NCBI GenBank assembly: GCA_044463945.1
Contig: JBIQLW010000004.1
Coordinates: forward strand, 62,001-126,000
DNA from: 62-47 sp044463945
GTDB lineage: Bacteria; Pseudomonadota; Alphaproteobacteria; Rhizobiales; Xanthobacteraceae
DNA: 64,000 nucleotides
Reading direction: 5' to 3'
Shown: one piece after another, positions 8,666-17,721 of the stretch
How positions within the stretch are numbered: the first letter of the stretch is position 1
How the letters are laid out: each line of letters starts with the position of its first letter
Position numbers and translations under genes: made by a program
Notes under the pieces: generated by a model
The model's input: only the letters and a program-made list of their open reading frames with translations
What the model was told of the DNA's origin: nothing
The model's database searches: none

Positions 8666-9811
8666 GTGGCGGCGACGGGCGGCGCGTCGAGGTATCCGAT
8701 GCCGTGGTGGCGGATGGCAGCAAGTCTCGGAGGGGTGACGGTTTGCGCCGTCGCCTGCGTCCTGCTGTGGCCGCGCGCCGAGAAAGCCGCGGCCCTGCTC
8801 GGCGCGCAGGACGATCCGGCGCGGCTTTCGGACGTTCAACTCCAGGCGCTGATCCGGAACGATCCCGGCCTGCTGGCGCGGGAAACCGAGGCGGCGCTCA
8901 AGGCTGGCGATGTCGATCTTGCCGCCAGTTTCGTCGCGGTCGCGGCCGACCGCCACGCGGACCTTCCCGATGACCTCTCGAAGCGCGTCGCGGAGGCGAA
9001 GGCGCGGGAGGATTCTTCAGGCCAAATTGCGGCGCGGTTCGCTACCGGACTGGTTACCGGCGAGGCCGATGACGCCGCCAGCCTGTCAGGCACCATCGTG
9101 GGCGATCTGTTCGTGTTCGGCGATATCCGCGACGTGCTGCGCGAGGGCAAGCGCATGGCGATGGGCGAGGACGGCGACCGGCTGATCCTCGGCCTGGCCG
9201 CGACCGGCCTCGCGGTGACCGCGGCAAGTTATCTGTCGGCCGGAGGCGCGACGCCGGTCCGCGCCGGGCTGACGCTGGTCAAGGATGCCCGCAAGGCCGG
9301 ACGGCTGGGCGAAGGCTTGTCGCGATGGGCGAGTCATGCGCTGCGCGACGCCGTCGATGGTCCGGCCCTGCAACAGGCGCTGGCGACGACGTCGCTGGCG
9401 CGGCCCGGCCGGATCGCGCCGGCGCTCAAGGCCGCCGTGCGCACCGAGAAGGTGGCGGCGCTGGTGGGCGTTGCCAAGAATATCGGCCGGGTCGGCAAAC
9501 GGGCGGGAACGCGCGGCGCGCTCGATGCCTTGAAACTGGCCGACGGCCCGAAAGACATCGCGCGCGCGGCCCGGCTTGCCGAGGTAAAAGGCGGCCAGAC
9601 TCGGGCCATCCTGAAGGTGCTCGGGCGTAGCGCTCTGGTGCTGGCGCTCAGTGCTTTCGATCTGGCGCTCCACCTTCTCGCGGCGCTGATTGCCCTGATC
9701 GGATTCGTCGTATCGATCAAAACCGCCACCGAGCGTTTCACGCAGCGGTGGCTCCACCGTCGTAAAGCCGCGCGGGCGCGCCTGATGTCCGCGCAGGCCG
9801 TGGCCGCATGA
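8666..9811 (+). CDS. Conserved membrane protein of unknown function
   Basis: 381 residues from GTG 8666 (an ATG at 8699 is an alternative). One membrane segment lies near the N-terminus (ASLGGVTVCAVACVLLW) and a long hydrophobic hairpin near the C-terminus (LALSAFDLALHLLAALIALIGFVVSI), followed by a basic tail. The centre is alanine-rich and helical with many charged residues (RDVLREGKRMAMGEDGDR). I recognise no catalytic motif. It stands alone between divergent and co-directional neighbours. Confidence 0.75.
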   Translation: MAATGGASRYPMPWWRMAASLGGVTVCAVACVLLWPRAEKAAALLGAQDDPARLSDVQLQALIRNDPGLLARETEAALKAGDVDLAASFVAVAADRHADLPDDLSKRVAEAKAREDSSGQIAARFATGLVTGEADDAASLSGTIVGDLFVFGDIRDVLREGKRMAMGEDGDRLILGLAATGLAVTAASYLSAGGATPVRAGLTLVKDARKAGRLGEGLSRWASHALRDAVDGPALQQALATTSLARPGRIAPALKAAVRTEKVAALVGVAKNIGRVGKRAGTRGALDALKLADGPKDIARAARLAEVKGGQTRAILKVLGRSALVLALSAFDLALHLLAALIALIGFVVSIKTATERFTQRWLHRRKAARARLMSAQAVAA

Positions 9812-9905
9812 ACCGGCCTCTGGCCTTGCGTCCGGCGGTTGCTTAAACAGGCAACTGTCGGGCTTCCGCCCATCCTGTCTCACCCCAATCGATGGAATCA
9901 AAAAG

Positions 9906-10658
9906 ATGCCGAGCTTTCACAACGGCGCCGTTGAAATCGCGTATCTCGATGAGGGCGAGGGCGAGCCGATCATTCTCATTCACGGTTTCGCATCGAGCAA
10001 GAATGTCAACTGGGTCTATCCGACCTGGATATCCGAGTTGAGGAAGCACGGCCGGCGCGTCATCGCGCTCGACAATCGCGGCCACGGCGAATCCACCAAG
10101 CTCTACGATCAGGAAGACTATCACATCGGCATCATGGCCTCCGACGTGGTGGCGCTGATGGATCACCTCAAGCTGGGGCGAGCCGACGTGATGGGCTATT
10201 CGCTCGGCGCGCGGCTGACCGGCTATCTGGCGTATCGCCAGCCGCAGCGGCTGCGCTCGGCGATCTTCGGCGGGCTCGGGATCGGCATGATCGAGGGCGG
10301 CGGCCCCGGCGAGAACGTCGCCAGGGCGCTCGAAGCGCCGTCGCTCGACGACGTCACCGACCCGATGGGGCGGATGTTTCGCGCTTTTGCCGACCAGACC
10401 CGTTCGGATCGCAGGGCGCTTGCGGCGTGTCTTCGCGGATCGCGGCGGCTCGCGACCCGCGACGAGGTCGCCGGCATCGCGATCCCGGTTCTGATCGCGG
10501 TCGGCACCACCGATCACATCGCCGGCTCCGCGCAGGCGCTCGCCGCGATCATCCCGGCCGCCGAGGTGCTGGACATTCCCGGCCGCGACCATATGCGCGC
10601 GGTCGGCGATCGGGTCTACAAGGCCGGCGTGCTGGACTTCCTGTCGCGGCGTCCGTAA
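9906..10658 (+). CDS. Alpha/beta hydrolase
   Basis: 250-residue cytoplasmic hydrolase. The oxyanion motif IHGFASS is at about residues 24-30, the strand with VIALDNRGHGEST follows, and the nucleophile elbow GYSLGA is at about 97-102; the catalytic His is probably in GRDHMRAV near residue 230. The last 43 bases overlap the 3' end of the opposite-strand membrane protein gene. Substrate cannot be inferred. Confidence 0.92.
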   Translation: MPSFHNGAVEIAYLDEGEGEPIILIHGFASSKNVNWVYPTWISELRKHGRRVIALDNRGHGESTKLYDQEDYHIGIMASDVVALMDHLKLGRADVMGYSLGARLTGYLAYRQPQRLRSAIFGGLGIGMIEGGGPGENVARALEAPSLDDVTDPMGRMFRAFADQTRSDRRALAACLRGSRRLATRDEVAGIAIPVLIAVGTTDHIAGSAQALAAIIPAAEVLDIPGRDHMRAVGDRVYKAGVLDFLSRRP

Positions 10659-11992
10659 CGGCGACGCAATCGCTCGATCGCGATCAGCACCACGAAAACC
10701 GCGATCCATGCCATGCGGGCGCCGTAGCGGTCGTGCGGTCCCGATATCACGCCGCACAGCAGCGCGTTGCCGAAAAGCGCGAGCATCGCCGTCGCGGCCA
10801 ATAGGTCGAGATCGTTCAGGCGTCGCCGCCACACGGCGCGCCCGAGCAGGATCGCCAGCAGCAGCATCGCTCCGAGCGCGACCGGGACGTGAACCCAGTT
10901 GATCGGCACGAAGTTGATATCCCAGTGCTGTTGATGCGCCGCGCGCATCATCGCCGTCTGCGCCGGCAGGTAGCGCTCGATGATGCCGTAGGTGTGCGGG
11001 ATCCAGCCGTTGGTGCCTTCCCCGGTGCCGACCATGACGAGCTGGGTAGCGGTAGCGACCAGCGCGGCTTTGAGCTGCCACAGCGGATAGGCCGTGAGAG
11101 AGCGAAGGGCGATGAAGCCCATCTCGTCGTCCATCCCCTCGAACCGCCCCAGCTTGTTGAAGACACTGTCGTTGCTCCACAGAAACTCGTCGGCGGTCGC
11201 CGGCAGTTCGTTGCGATAGGGGCAGAGCTTGAGCTTGATGCTGTCGCAATGGTCGTTGAGATAGCGGGCGACGATGCCATCCTGCATCATCCGGCCGAAC
11301 GTCACGCCGGGGCCGCCCGGCGTCCACGCCAGATTGCCCGACAGCGCGTAGTTGGCGGCCAGCAATAGCGCCGCGCTGACGGCGACCGCGAGGCTTCCTT
11401 GCGCGAGGCCGCTCGCGCTGAGGCGCGGCCGCAGCCATGGCAGCAGCAGCCAGCCCGCGACGCACAGCCCGAACAGAACGCCGAACGTGGCGCTGTGGGT
11501 CGCGGCGGCGAAGGCGGTGAACGCGAACAGCGCGATTTTCTCAACCGCCGCAAGTCGCGCGCCATGCGCCACCAGCAGGAACAGCGCCAGCACCGCGAGC
11601 CCGGCAAAGATGTCGGTAATCAGCATCGAGGCCAGCCACGGCAGCGCCGTGGTCAGGGCGAGAGCGAGCGCCACGGCGGCGAGCCGCAGCGGTTTGGCGA
11701 GGCCGAGGACGCGCAAGGTGAGATGGAGCACCCACAGCGTGACCGCCGACTGGAACGCGAGATTGATCCAGAAATACGACGCTTCCCCGAAATGGAGATA
11801 AAGGCCGTAGACGGTGGAGCGGCTGGGGACGAGGTAGCCCTCGTACCAGCGGGCGAGATAGCCGCCGGTGTCGTATTGGAGCAACGGATAGCCGTTCCAG
11901 ATCGCCGGCGCGATCAGGAGGACGAAGGCGGCGGCCACCGCGAGACGGCCGGCCGTGGTCCGGCGCGGGGGCGCGGGGGCGTCCACGGTCAA
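10616..11992 (-). CDS. Polytopic membrane protein, possibly glycosyltransferase-like
   Basis: 458 residues with about ten hydrophobic segments. The first periplasmic loop after TM1 carries NGYPLLQYDTGGYLARWYEGY, a Tyr- and Asp-rich segment reminiscent of GT-C glycosyltransferase loops, but no firm family motif is seen. The start is TTG at 11992 or the GTG two codons later. It overlaps convergently with the alpha/beta hydrolase gene. The GT-C idea is inference only. Confidence 0.75.
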   Translation of the reverse strand: MTVDAPAPPRRTTAGRLAVAAAFVLLIAPAIWNGYPLLQYDTGGYLARWYEGYLVPSRSTVYGLYLHFGEASYFWINLAFQSAVTLWVLHLTLRVLGLAKPLRLAAVALALALTTALPWLASMLITDIFAGLAVLALFLLVAHGARLAAVEKIALFAFTAFAAATHSATFGVLFGLCVAGWLLLPWLRPRLSASGLAQGSLAVAVSAALLLAANYALSGNLAWTPGGPGVTFGRMMQDGIVARYLNDHCDSIKLKLCPYRNELPATADEFLWSNDSVFNKLGRFEGMDDEMGFIALRSLTAYPLWQLKAALVATATQLVMVGTGEGTNGWIPHTYGIIERYLPAQTAMMRAAHQQHWDINFVPINWVHVPVALGAMLLLAILLGRAVWRRRLNDLDLLAATAMLALFGNALLCGVISGPHDRYGARMAWIAVFVVLIAIERLRRRYGRRDRKSSTPAL

Positions 11993-12344
11993 AATCTGCG
12001 TGCTAATGGACGGATTTCCTTCTGCTCCCGGCGCGCAGGATGCTTAAACCCGGTCGGTTTCCCAGTCGATAAATAGTTGTAGCCTTGCCGTCCGGGACGA
12101 TTGCAGCGTGTTGTCCGCGAACCCATGTCCCGCATGATGTCTTTCGTTCCTGATGCCGCCCGACCCTCCGGGGACCCGGGCCGATCCAGGTGAACGGACG
12201 CGGATTTTGCGGGGTTTCGGGATGATATATTGCTATTTTCGGCAATTTGCCGGCAAATCCCGGCTTTTTCCGCGGCCTCGGGCAGCGGACAAAGGCCGCC
12301 GACCTGTGGTATAGGTCGGCTCATCCGGAACGCATGAGAGCCGT
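11993..12344. other. Divergent intergenic region before cysE
   Basis: 352 bp between the divergently transcribed membrane protein gene and cysE, so it should contain both promoters. An AT-rich patch (GATATATTGCTATTTTCGGC, about 12223-12242) followed by a small GC-rich palindrome GCCGGC is the most promoter-like part. No riboswitch or RNA gene is recognised. Confidence 0.5.
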
Positions 12345-13172
12345 ATGGTCGCCCATCACGTCACGTCGCACAACGCCAAGCTCGCCGCCCTCGATCCGAT
12401 CTGGGATCGGATACGAAGCGAGGCCGAGGATATTGTTCGCCGCGAGCCGGAACTGGCCTCGTTCATTTACGGCGCGGTTCTGCACCATGCCCGTCTTGAG
12501 GCGGCGGTGGTGCATCGCGTCGCCGAACGGCTTGACCATTCGGCGCTGTCGGGCGACCTGATCCGCCAGACCTTCGACGAGGCGCTGCGCGACGACCCTG
12601 ACATCGGCAACGCGTTCCGCGCCGATCTGGTGGCGGTTTACGATCGCGATCCGGCGACCTCGCGGTTCATCGATCCGCTGCTCTACTTCAAGGGCTTCCA
12701 CGCCATCCAGACCCATCGGCTGGCGCACTGGCTCCACATCAAGGGCCGCAAGGATTTCGCCTACTACCTGCAAAGCCGGTCGTCGTCGGTGTTTCAGACC
12801 GACATCAATCCGGCGGCGCGGATCGGCCGCGGCATCTTCCTCGATCACGCCACCGGCTTCGTGGTCGGCGAAACTGCGGTGATCGAGGACGACGTGTCGA
12901 TCCTGCACGACGTTACGCTGGGGGGCACCGGCAAGGAGAACGAGGACCGTCACCCGAAAATCCGCCACGGCGTTCTGATCGGCGCGGGTGCGAAAATTCT
13001 CGGCAATATCGAGATCGGCCATTGCGCGCGGATCGCCGCGGGCTCCGTTGTCGTCAAGCCGGTGCCGCACAACGTCACCGTGGCCGGGGTCCCGGCCAAG
13101 GTGGTAGGCACGGCGGGCTGCGCCGAGCCGTCGCGGACCATGGACCAGATGCTGCACGCCACCGGCCTCTGA
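12345..13172 (+). CDS. cysE: Serine O-acetyltransferase
   Basis: First committed enzyme of cysteine synthesis: L-serine + acetyl-CoA gives O-acetylserine. 275 residues. The N-terminal helical domain (1-140, with TSRFIDPLLYFKGFHAIQTHR) is typical, and the C-terminal left-handed beta helix carries hexapeptide repeats (GRGIFLDHATGFVVGE, ILHDVTLGG, HPKIRHGVLIGAGAKILG) with the catalytic histidines. The ATG at 12345 gives a standard N-terminus. The DUF3126 gene follows 102 bp downstream, a neighbourhood I know from other Rhizobiales. Confidence 0.96.
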   Translation: MVAHHVTSHNAKLAALDPIWDRIRSEAEDIVRREPELASFIYGAVLHHARLEAAVVHRVAERLDHSALSGDLIRQTFDEALRDDPDIGNAFRADLVAVYDRDPATSRFIDPLLYFKGFHAIQTHRLAHWLHIKGRKDFAYYLQSRSSSVFQTDINPAARIGRGIFLDHATGFVVGETAVIEDDVSILHDVTLGGTGKENEDRHPKIRHGVLIGAGAKILGNIEIGHCARIAAGSVVVKPVPHNVTVAGVPAKVVGTAGCAEPSRTMDQMLHATGL

Positions 13173-13274
13173 GGCGCGATTGCCGGTCTGACCGGCGCAG
13201 TTCTTTCGATGGGACGATGGCGGCCGGGGCGTTCCCGAGGTAAGAAGCGCCAGACCCGTGCATTGGAGACGCTC

Positions 13275-13493
13275 GTGAACGTTCAGGAAGTCAGAAAGCT
13301 CGATTCCTATTTGAAGCGCCTGTTTGGCAATCCGAAGATTCGCGTGGTGCCGCGCCCCAAGAAAGACGATTCCGCCGAAGTCTATATCGGCGAGGAATTC
13401 ATCGGCGTGCTTTTCGTCGACGACGAGGACGAGGATCGCTCGTTCCAGTTCCAGATGGCGATTCTGGAAGACGACCTCGTGGATCAGGACTGA
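13275..13493 (+). CDS. DUF3126 family protein
   Basis: Small cytoplasmic protein of 72 residues beginning NVQEVRKLDSYLKRLFGN and ending with the acidic run VDDEDEDRSFQFQMAILEDD. These are hallmarks of DUF3126, a single-domain alphaproteobacterial family of unknown function. The GTG start at 13275, preceded by GGAGAC, matches the usual length; the longer in-frame extension is basic and low-complexity. It probably shares a transcript with cysE. Confidence 0.88.
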   Translation: MNVQEVRKLDSYLKRLFGNPKIRVVPRPKKDDSAEVYIGEEFIGVLFVDDEDEDRSFQFQMAILEDDLVDQD

Positions 13494-13551
13494 GCGACCA
13501 AGCCTCGGCGACCAACCTGGCACCGGGGCTGAGCGGCAGTTCGCGCCGCGA

Positions 13552-14274
13552 CTATGCCCCGTTGCCGCGCAGCCGGCCGACCAGGCGATCCATGGCGGCG
13601 GCAACGTCGCGCCACTGCGTCAGCCATTGCCGCGGGAAGCGGAAGGTGAGATCGGCGCCGCCGACGCGGCGTTCGGCAAGGCAGGTGCCCGGCGTTTCGC
13701 CGTCGCGCGTGCAGCGGGCGACGAACGGCGTCTCTCCTGTCTGCGCGACCGCGAGATCCTCCTGCTCGTAAGGCGTCCCGTCGCGGAAGGCTTGCAGCGT
13801 CAGGCCGTCGGACGCGGGCGTTGCGGCCGCCTCGAGATAGCGCGGATAGATGCTTTGCAGCCGGATGTCGGGCGCCATCGCGCCGTGGTGCGCGGCGATC
13901 GACAGGAAAATCCGCTGGATGGCGTCCCGGTGTCCGCCCGCGCTGTCGGCATCGGCGTGGCGTGGCGCGCCGGGGGGATCGAGCGAGGGATAATCGAAGC
14001 CGAGATCGACCCGTTCCTGCGGCCCCGAAAAGCGCTGAACCTTCTCGCGGATGGCCTGCGGCGGAATGTTGAACAGGATGCCGCCGACGCTGATGGGAAG
14101 CCGCGCCGGCTGTTCGGCGGACGGCGCCGGCTGCCATGTGGGCCATAGCAGGTAGGCGATCAGGATCACCGCGCTGATGCTGAGCAGGCCCGACAGCAAC
14201 GCCATGCCGTAGTAACGGCGCTGCGGCCGTCGCCGGCGACGGGGCAGGGTGGAGGATGGCGTCAGTGCTGTCAT
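13552..14274 (-). CDS. Single-pass membrane protein of unknown function
   Basis: 240 residues from the ATG at 14274 (an upstream start at 14331 is possible). A basic N-terminus (RRRRRPQRRYY) is followed by one transmembrane helix (about residues 30-52) and a periplasmic domain of about 185 residues. It has the features of a membrane-anchored periplasmic protein. Two cysteines near the C-terminus (ARCTRDGETPGTCLAERR) may form a disulphide. No family recognised. Confidence 0.75.
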   Translation of the reverse strand: MTALTPSSTLPRRRRRPQRRYYGMALLSGLLSISAVILIAYLLWPTWQPAPSAEQPARLPISVGGILFNIPPQAIREKVQRFSGPQERVDLGFDYPSLDPPGAPRHADADSAGGHRDAIQRIFLSIAAHHGAMAPDIRLQSIYPRYLEAAATPASDGLTLQAFRDGTPYEQEDLAVAQTGETPFVARCTRDGETPGTCLAERRVGGADLTFRFPRQWLTQWRDVAAAMDRLVGRLRGNGA

Positions 14275-14526
14275 GGGCAACCCGCAATCGGACCGGATCG
14301 ACGTCGCTCGGCCATTGACCGAATCACGCACGACTATGCCATGGCGAGACGGCGGTTGCGCCGTCTCCGCCGTGCCGCGCCCTCGTTTTCGCGCCGCGAT
14401 CTTTTTTCAGGTGTCGCCCGCTCGTTAACCCTTTCTTAAGGATAAGCTGGCGGCGGATGGCCGATTTTGCCAAGCATGAGGCGCTGTTGTCGGTCACCGT
14501 TTCGTGGAGCCGGTGAACGACTCCAG

Positions 14527-14588
14527 GTTCTTGTTTTGACGCGGTTTCCTCGCGCGAACCGGAATCCGCTTCGCTCGAAAACGCTATG
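14527..14588. repeat. Dispersed intergenic repeat
   Basis: The segment TTCTTGTTTTGACGCGG, followed by GCGCGAACCGG and GCTCGAAAACGCTATG, is a short repeat I associate with intergenic regions of Bradyrhizobium-like genomes. A degenerate relative lies at 4791-4843. Its right end overlaps an alternative upstream start of the next gene, which is one reason to prefer the later start. Confidence 0.5.
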
Positions 14589-14609
14589 TTGTCGAAAAGC
14601 AGGACGCTC

Positions 14610-14939
14610 ATGTCTGCGGATGCGTTGAACTCGTTGCTGTCGCTCATGATCGGGTTCGCGCTGGCCGGCGCGCTGGTCAGCGGCTATCAGGCGTTCGTGC
14701 GGCGGCCGGCGGGTTTCGGCCTGCTGCAACAGGGTGTCGCCGCGCGCGCCTTCGTCGCGGTGCCGTTCCTGGTGTTTGCCGCGCCCTTCATCATCATGCG
14801 CAATACCATCCGCGGCCGTCAGGTCGAGCGTCGCCGCGTCGAGTTCGTGATGATGGCGACCGTGCTGTCGGGTTTCTGGAGCCTGATGTCGGGCACCTTC
14901 ATCATCATGACGCTGCGGGCGCTGGGCCTGCTCGCCTGA
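14610..14939 (+). CDS. Small integral membrane protein of unknown function
   Basis: 109 residues from ATG 14610 (AGGAC just upstream; the alternative ATG 14586 lies inside the repeat). There are about three hydrophobic segments: residues 5-27, 45-62 and 76-105. A short basic loop with RNTIRGRQVERRRVEF lies between the second and third. It is conserved-looking and compact, but no family name can be given with confidence. The gamma carbonic anhydrase gene follows 82 bp downstream. Confidence 0.75.
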   Translation: MSADALNSLLSLMIGFALAGALVSGYQAFVRRPAGFGLLQQGVAARAFVAVPFLVFAAPFIIMRNTIRGRQVERRRVEFVMMATVLSGFWSLMSGTFIIMTLRALGLLA

Positions 14940-15021
14940 CAGCGCGGCCTTGCGGTTTTGCATCGGCGGCGCGTTGGCGTAGCATGAGCGCCGTGACCGG
15001 CTTTCTGAAGCGAGACATCTC

Positions 15022-15552
15022 ATGGCGATCTACGAACTTGACGGCCAGGCCCCCGAGCTTCCCGCCGACGGCAACTGCTTCGTCGCCGACAGCGCCGCGG
15101 TGATCGGCAAGGTCCGCCTGTCGGGCGGCGCCAGCGTCTGGTTCGGTGCCGTCCTGCGCGGCGACAACGACTGGATCGAGGTCGGCGAAAACTCCAACGT
15201 TCAGGACAACTGCACCTGCCACACCGATCCCGGCTTCACGTTGACGATCGGCAAGAACTGCGTGGTCGGCCACAACGTGATCCTGCACGGCTGCACGATC
15301 GAGGACAGCGTGCTGATCGGGATGGGGTCGATCGTGATGAACGGCGCGCGCATTCGCCGCGGCAGCGTGGTCGGCGCGGGCGCGATCATCACCGAGGGCA
15401 AGGAATTTCCCGAGCGGTCGCTGATAATCGGCGCGCCGGCGCGCGTCATCCGCACGCTGGAGCCGGCACAGGCGGAAATGCTGACGAGCGGCGCGGCGCA
15501 TTACGTCGCCAACGGCGCGCGGTTCAGGAAAGGGCTGCGCAAGATCGGCTGA
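15022..15552 (+). CDS. Gamma-carbonic anhydrase family protein
   Basis: 176-residue trimeric left-handed beta-helix protein of the gamma-CA/PaaY/YrdA group. Visible are the hexapeptide-repeat body (SAAVIGKVRLSGGASVWFGA), the conserved VLRGDNDWIEVGENSNVQDN, and the three zinc-ligand histidine sites around CTCHTDPG and VVGHNVILHGC, ending in IIGAPARVIRTL. Such proteins may hydrate CO2 or have lost the activity. The stop at 15552 lies before a terminator belonging to the opposite-strand gene. Confidence 0.93.
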   Translation: MAIYELDGQAPELPADGNCFVADSAAVIGKVRLSGGASVWFGAVLRGDNDWIEVGENSNVQDNCTCHTDPGFTLTIGKNCVVGHNVILHGCTIEDSVLIGMGSIVMNGARIRRGSVVGAGAIITEGKEFPERSLIIGAPARVIRTLEPAQAEMLTSGAAHYVANGARFRKGLRKIG

Positions 15553-15620
15553 GGGCGCGCGCCCGGACACTGATGACGGCAGCTTGCGCATTGCGACCGT
15601 TCGGGACGACCTGGGCGGGA

Positions 15621-15657
15621 CGAAAGAAAAGCCCGCCTCGGAACCGAGAGGCGGGCT
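15621..15657 (-). terminator. Rho-independent terminator of the His-rich secreted protein gene
   Basis: A 10-bp perfect stem AGCCCGCCTC/GAGGCGGGCT (15630-15639 with 15648-15657) has an 8-nt loop. On the minus strand it is followed by TTTTCTTTC. It begins 10 bp after the stop of the gene at 15667-15984. Confidence 0.85.
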
Positions 15658-15666
15658 CTGCCGGGT

Positions 15667-15984
15667 CTACAGACGGTGGCCACGGTGGTGGTGATGCCAC
15701 CGATGGGGTCGCCAGTGGTGGTGGTGCCCCCAGTGGCGGTGGCGGTGCCAATGGGGACGGTGCCAGTGGAACCGGGGCGGTCCCCAATACGCGAAAGGCC
15801 GGACGAACCTCCGGTTGGGGACGCAACGCCGCCATGGATTGAGGTGCCAGCCGGGACCGCAGTACCAATCGACGTGGGTCGTCGGGCTTGGAACGTTCGG
15901 AATCGGTCCCGCCGGGAGCGCTTGTGCCGTCGAGGCCATGCCAAGGAGGCCGGCGGCGAACAATGCGGATGCGAGAATCTTCAT
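15667..15984 (-). CDS. Histidine-rich secreted protein, GCG_CRPN-like
   Basis: 105 residues with a cleavable signal peptide (MKILASALFAAGLLGMASTAQA). The mature part has a CGPGWHLNPWRRC motif (CGPG plus a later Cys), which I know as the GCG_CRPN region of small exported proteins. The tail is dominated by His, Trp and Arg (HWHRHRHWGHHHHW) and could bind metal. The ATG at 15984 has GGAGGATAACA just upstream. Function unknown. Confidence 0.85.
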   Translation of the reverse strand: MKILASALFAAGLLGMASTAQALPAGPIPNVPSPTTHVDWYCGPGWHLNPWRRCVPNRRFVRPFAYWGPPRFHWHRPHWHRHRHWGHHHHWRPHRWHHHHRGHRL

Positions 15985-16164
15985 TGTTATCCTCCGTGCT
16001 GTTGGATGGAGGCATTTCAACTCAATTTGCCTGAACCTCGGATGAAGGGCGGCGGGGAGGGATCAACTCAACCTGTTGGAAGGGTTCCAGTTCGGCCGGC
16101 GTTCTCGTTGACGGTTCCCGTGCTTTGATCAATCCTGCGCAGCGGACATAGCAAGGGGCATAAA

Positions 16165-16449
16165 ATGGAACAGATTCTCATCAACCTGGTGGCGGGTGCG
16201 CTGGGCGGCAACGCCGTTGGCAAATCATCGCCGACGTTCGACCTCGGCACCTTGGGCAACACGATCGCCGGCCTGGTCGGCGGCGGTGTTCTCGGTCAGG
16301 TCATCACGCTGATATGGCCGGCGGTTGCAACGTCCCTTCAAGGCGGCAATTTCGATATCGGGTCGATCATCGCGCAGGTGGTCGGTGGCGGCGCGGGAGG
16401 AGCGATCCTCACGGCGATCGTCGGCGCGATCAAGAACAAGGCTGCATAG
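16165..16449 (+). CDS. Small glycine-zipper membrane protein
   Basis: 94 residues, hydrophobic and glycine-rich, with repeated small-residue spacing (GALGGNAVG, GLVGGGVLGQV, VVGGGAGGAIL) that suggests packed helices in a membrane. There is no signal peptidase site or catalytic motif. AAGGGG lies upstream of the ATG at 16165. A strong UUCG-loop terminator directly follows, so it is transcribed alone. Confidence 0.78.
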   Translation: MEQILINLVAGALGGNAVGKSSPTFDLGTLGNTIAGLVGGGVLGQVITLIWPAVATSLQGGNFDIGSIIAQVVGGGAGGAILTAIVGAIKNKAA

Positions 16450-16457
16450 GCTGATAG

Positions 16458-16481
16458 AAAACCCCGCTTCGGCGGGGTTTT
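16458..16481 (+). terminator. Rho-independent terminator with UUCG loop
   Basis: The perfect stem AAAACCCCGC/GCGGGGTTTT encloses the stable tetraloop TTCG. It starts 8 bp after the stop of the small membrane protein gene. The A/T ends let it work in both directions. Confidence 0.88.
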
Positions 16482-16639
16482 CCGCCTTTGTGATTCAGGC
16501 GTGGTGACGTCGATCGTCAAGGCCGCGCGAAGGCGAACATGCGGGCCGTCTCGCCACGGCGAGCGGTTGCGGCGACGCAGCTTGACGTGCTGCGCCAGCA
16601 ACTCGAACCGGAGGAGCAGACGAGGTTGCCTTGACCTCG

Positions 16640-16816
16640 CTATTGCGGCTGTGCGTCCAACTGCGTCTTCAGCGCGTCGATCAATTCCTGATCGGTGGTT
16701 TGGACGCGGAGATATCCGTGCCAGGTGATCGGGCCAACCTTGGTCTGCCCGGTCGAGTAGTTATCCTTCAGCGCAGCAAACTGCTTTCTATGACGAGGCG
16801 GAATGAGAAGCTCCAT
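16640..16816 (-). CDS. 58-residue protein of unknown function
   Basis: Translation from 16816 gives MELLIPPRHRKQFAALKDNY, then a middle with TKVGPITWHGYLRVQTTDQE and a helix-like end IDALKTQLDAQPQ. A perfect AGGAGG ribosome binding site lies 7 bp before the ATG, which is the main evidence for a real gene. The protein is small, soluble and well balanced in composition, unlike chance GC-rich frames. No family recognised. Confidence 0.7.
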   Translation of the reverse strand: MELLIPPRHRKQFAALKDNYSTGQTKVGPITWHGYLRVQTTDQELIDALKTQLDAQPQ

Positions 16817-17012
16817 GTTTCAAACCTCCTGGTCAGCTTTCGGTGTGCGGAAACCTGATTCATGAAAGCGGCTCAAAGCGAACCGCGACTGCCACGAATC
16901 AACAACCCCCATGCGAAGGGTGGTTTCTGGCCAGAGTATGTCCGCACGCCGAGAACATGCGCAGGAGCGCTGCCGGACACCGACGTTCGGAAAGATGTGA
17001 GATCCCGCCGTG

Positions 17013-17531
17013 CTATTTGCCGCGTTTGACCGAGTTCTTCATTCCGGACATTTCCACCTTGGGAGGAGCGACGCCCGCGCCGGCCGTCCACGTCACTTTG
17101 TGATCGGCGCCGGCGACCTGGATTACGGCTTGGCCTTCGAGGCTCACCGATACGGCATTCTTGCTGCCCGTGACTTCGAGCGTTGAGGGGCCGTCGGCAC
17201 CGGGCTTCAGCGTGGATTGAATGTCATTGTTGGCCACCTCGACTAGCAGATGCTCGGAAGTCCCGCCGGTGACCTTGTTGGCGGAGCCGGACACCACGAG
17301 CTTTTCGGCGCCCTCGAACGTCACTGTATGGTTAGCGCTGTAAATCAGGACGGTCTTGCACCGGCCGGTGAGGGTGATCGCATTGCCGGCGCCGAGAATG
17401 CCGACATCGCTGGACGTGCAATGAATGTCCCGGCTGAGACTGGCGCCTTCAATCCTGATTTCGTCGGCGGTCACGGTCTGGGTCAGACCTGCGGACAAAA
17501 GGATCGCGCCAAGAGCGACGGGTTTGAGCAT
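17013..17531 (-). CDS. DUF3060 domain secreted protein
   Basis: 172 residues with a signal peptide (LKPVALGAILLSAGLTQTVTA) and a body of short repeated beta-strand units (GAGNAITLTGRCKTVLIYSA, GSANKVTGGTSEHLLVEVA, GSKNAVSVSLEGQAVIQVAG). This matches DUF3060, a right-handed beta-helix-like exported domain of unknown function. Two cysteines (HCTSS, GRCK) may pair. The ATG at 17531 gives the complete signal. Confidence 0.85.
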   Translation of the reverse strand: MLKPVALGAILLSAGLTQTVTADEIRIEGASLSRDIHCTSSDVGILGAGNAITLTGRCKTVLIYSANHTVTFEGAEKLVVSGSANKVTGGTSEHLLVEVANNDIQSTLKPGADGPSTLEVTGSKNAVSVSLEGQAVIQVAGADHKVTWTAGAGVAPPKVEMSGMKNSVKRGK

Positions 17532-17721
17532 GATTGATATTCATCCCCCTGCGATAGAATCCTTGATCGCTGATCGAAGCAGGCGGAATGTGACGTGATC
17601 GAGGCGGCGGTTGGAGCGAGCGTTACGAGTTCAAAACGTGAATCCCGCAAGGGGGCGAGGCGGTGACGCCGAAAGATTCTGACCCGGCCCGCCTCGCAGT
17701 CATTCTCACCAAGGAAGGGAA

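Noticed and set aside
11993..12344. Possible riboswitch or RNA leader before cysE
   Set aside because: Only short palindromes are seen; no conserved riboswitch core could be recognised by eye.
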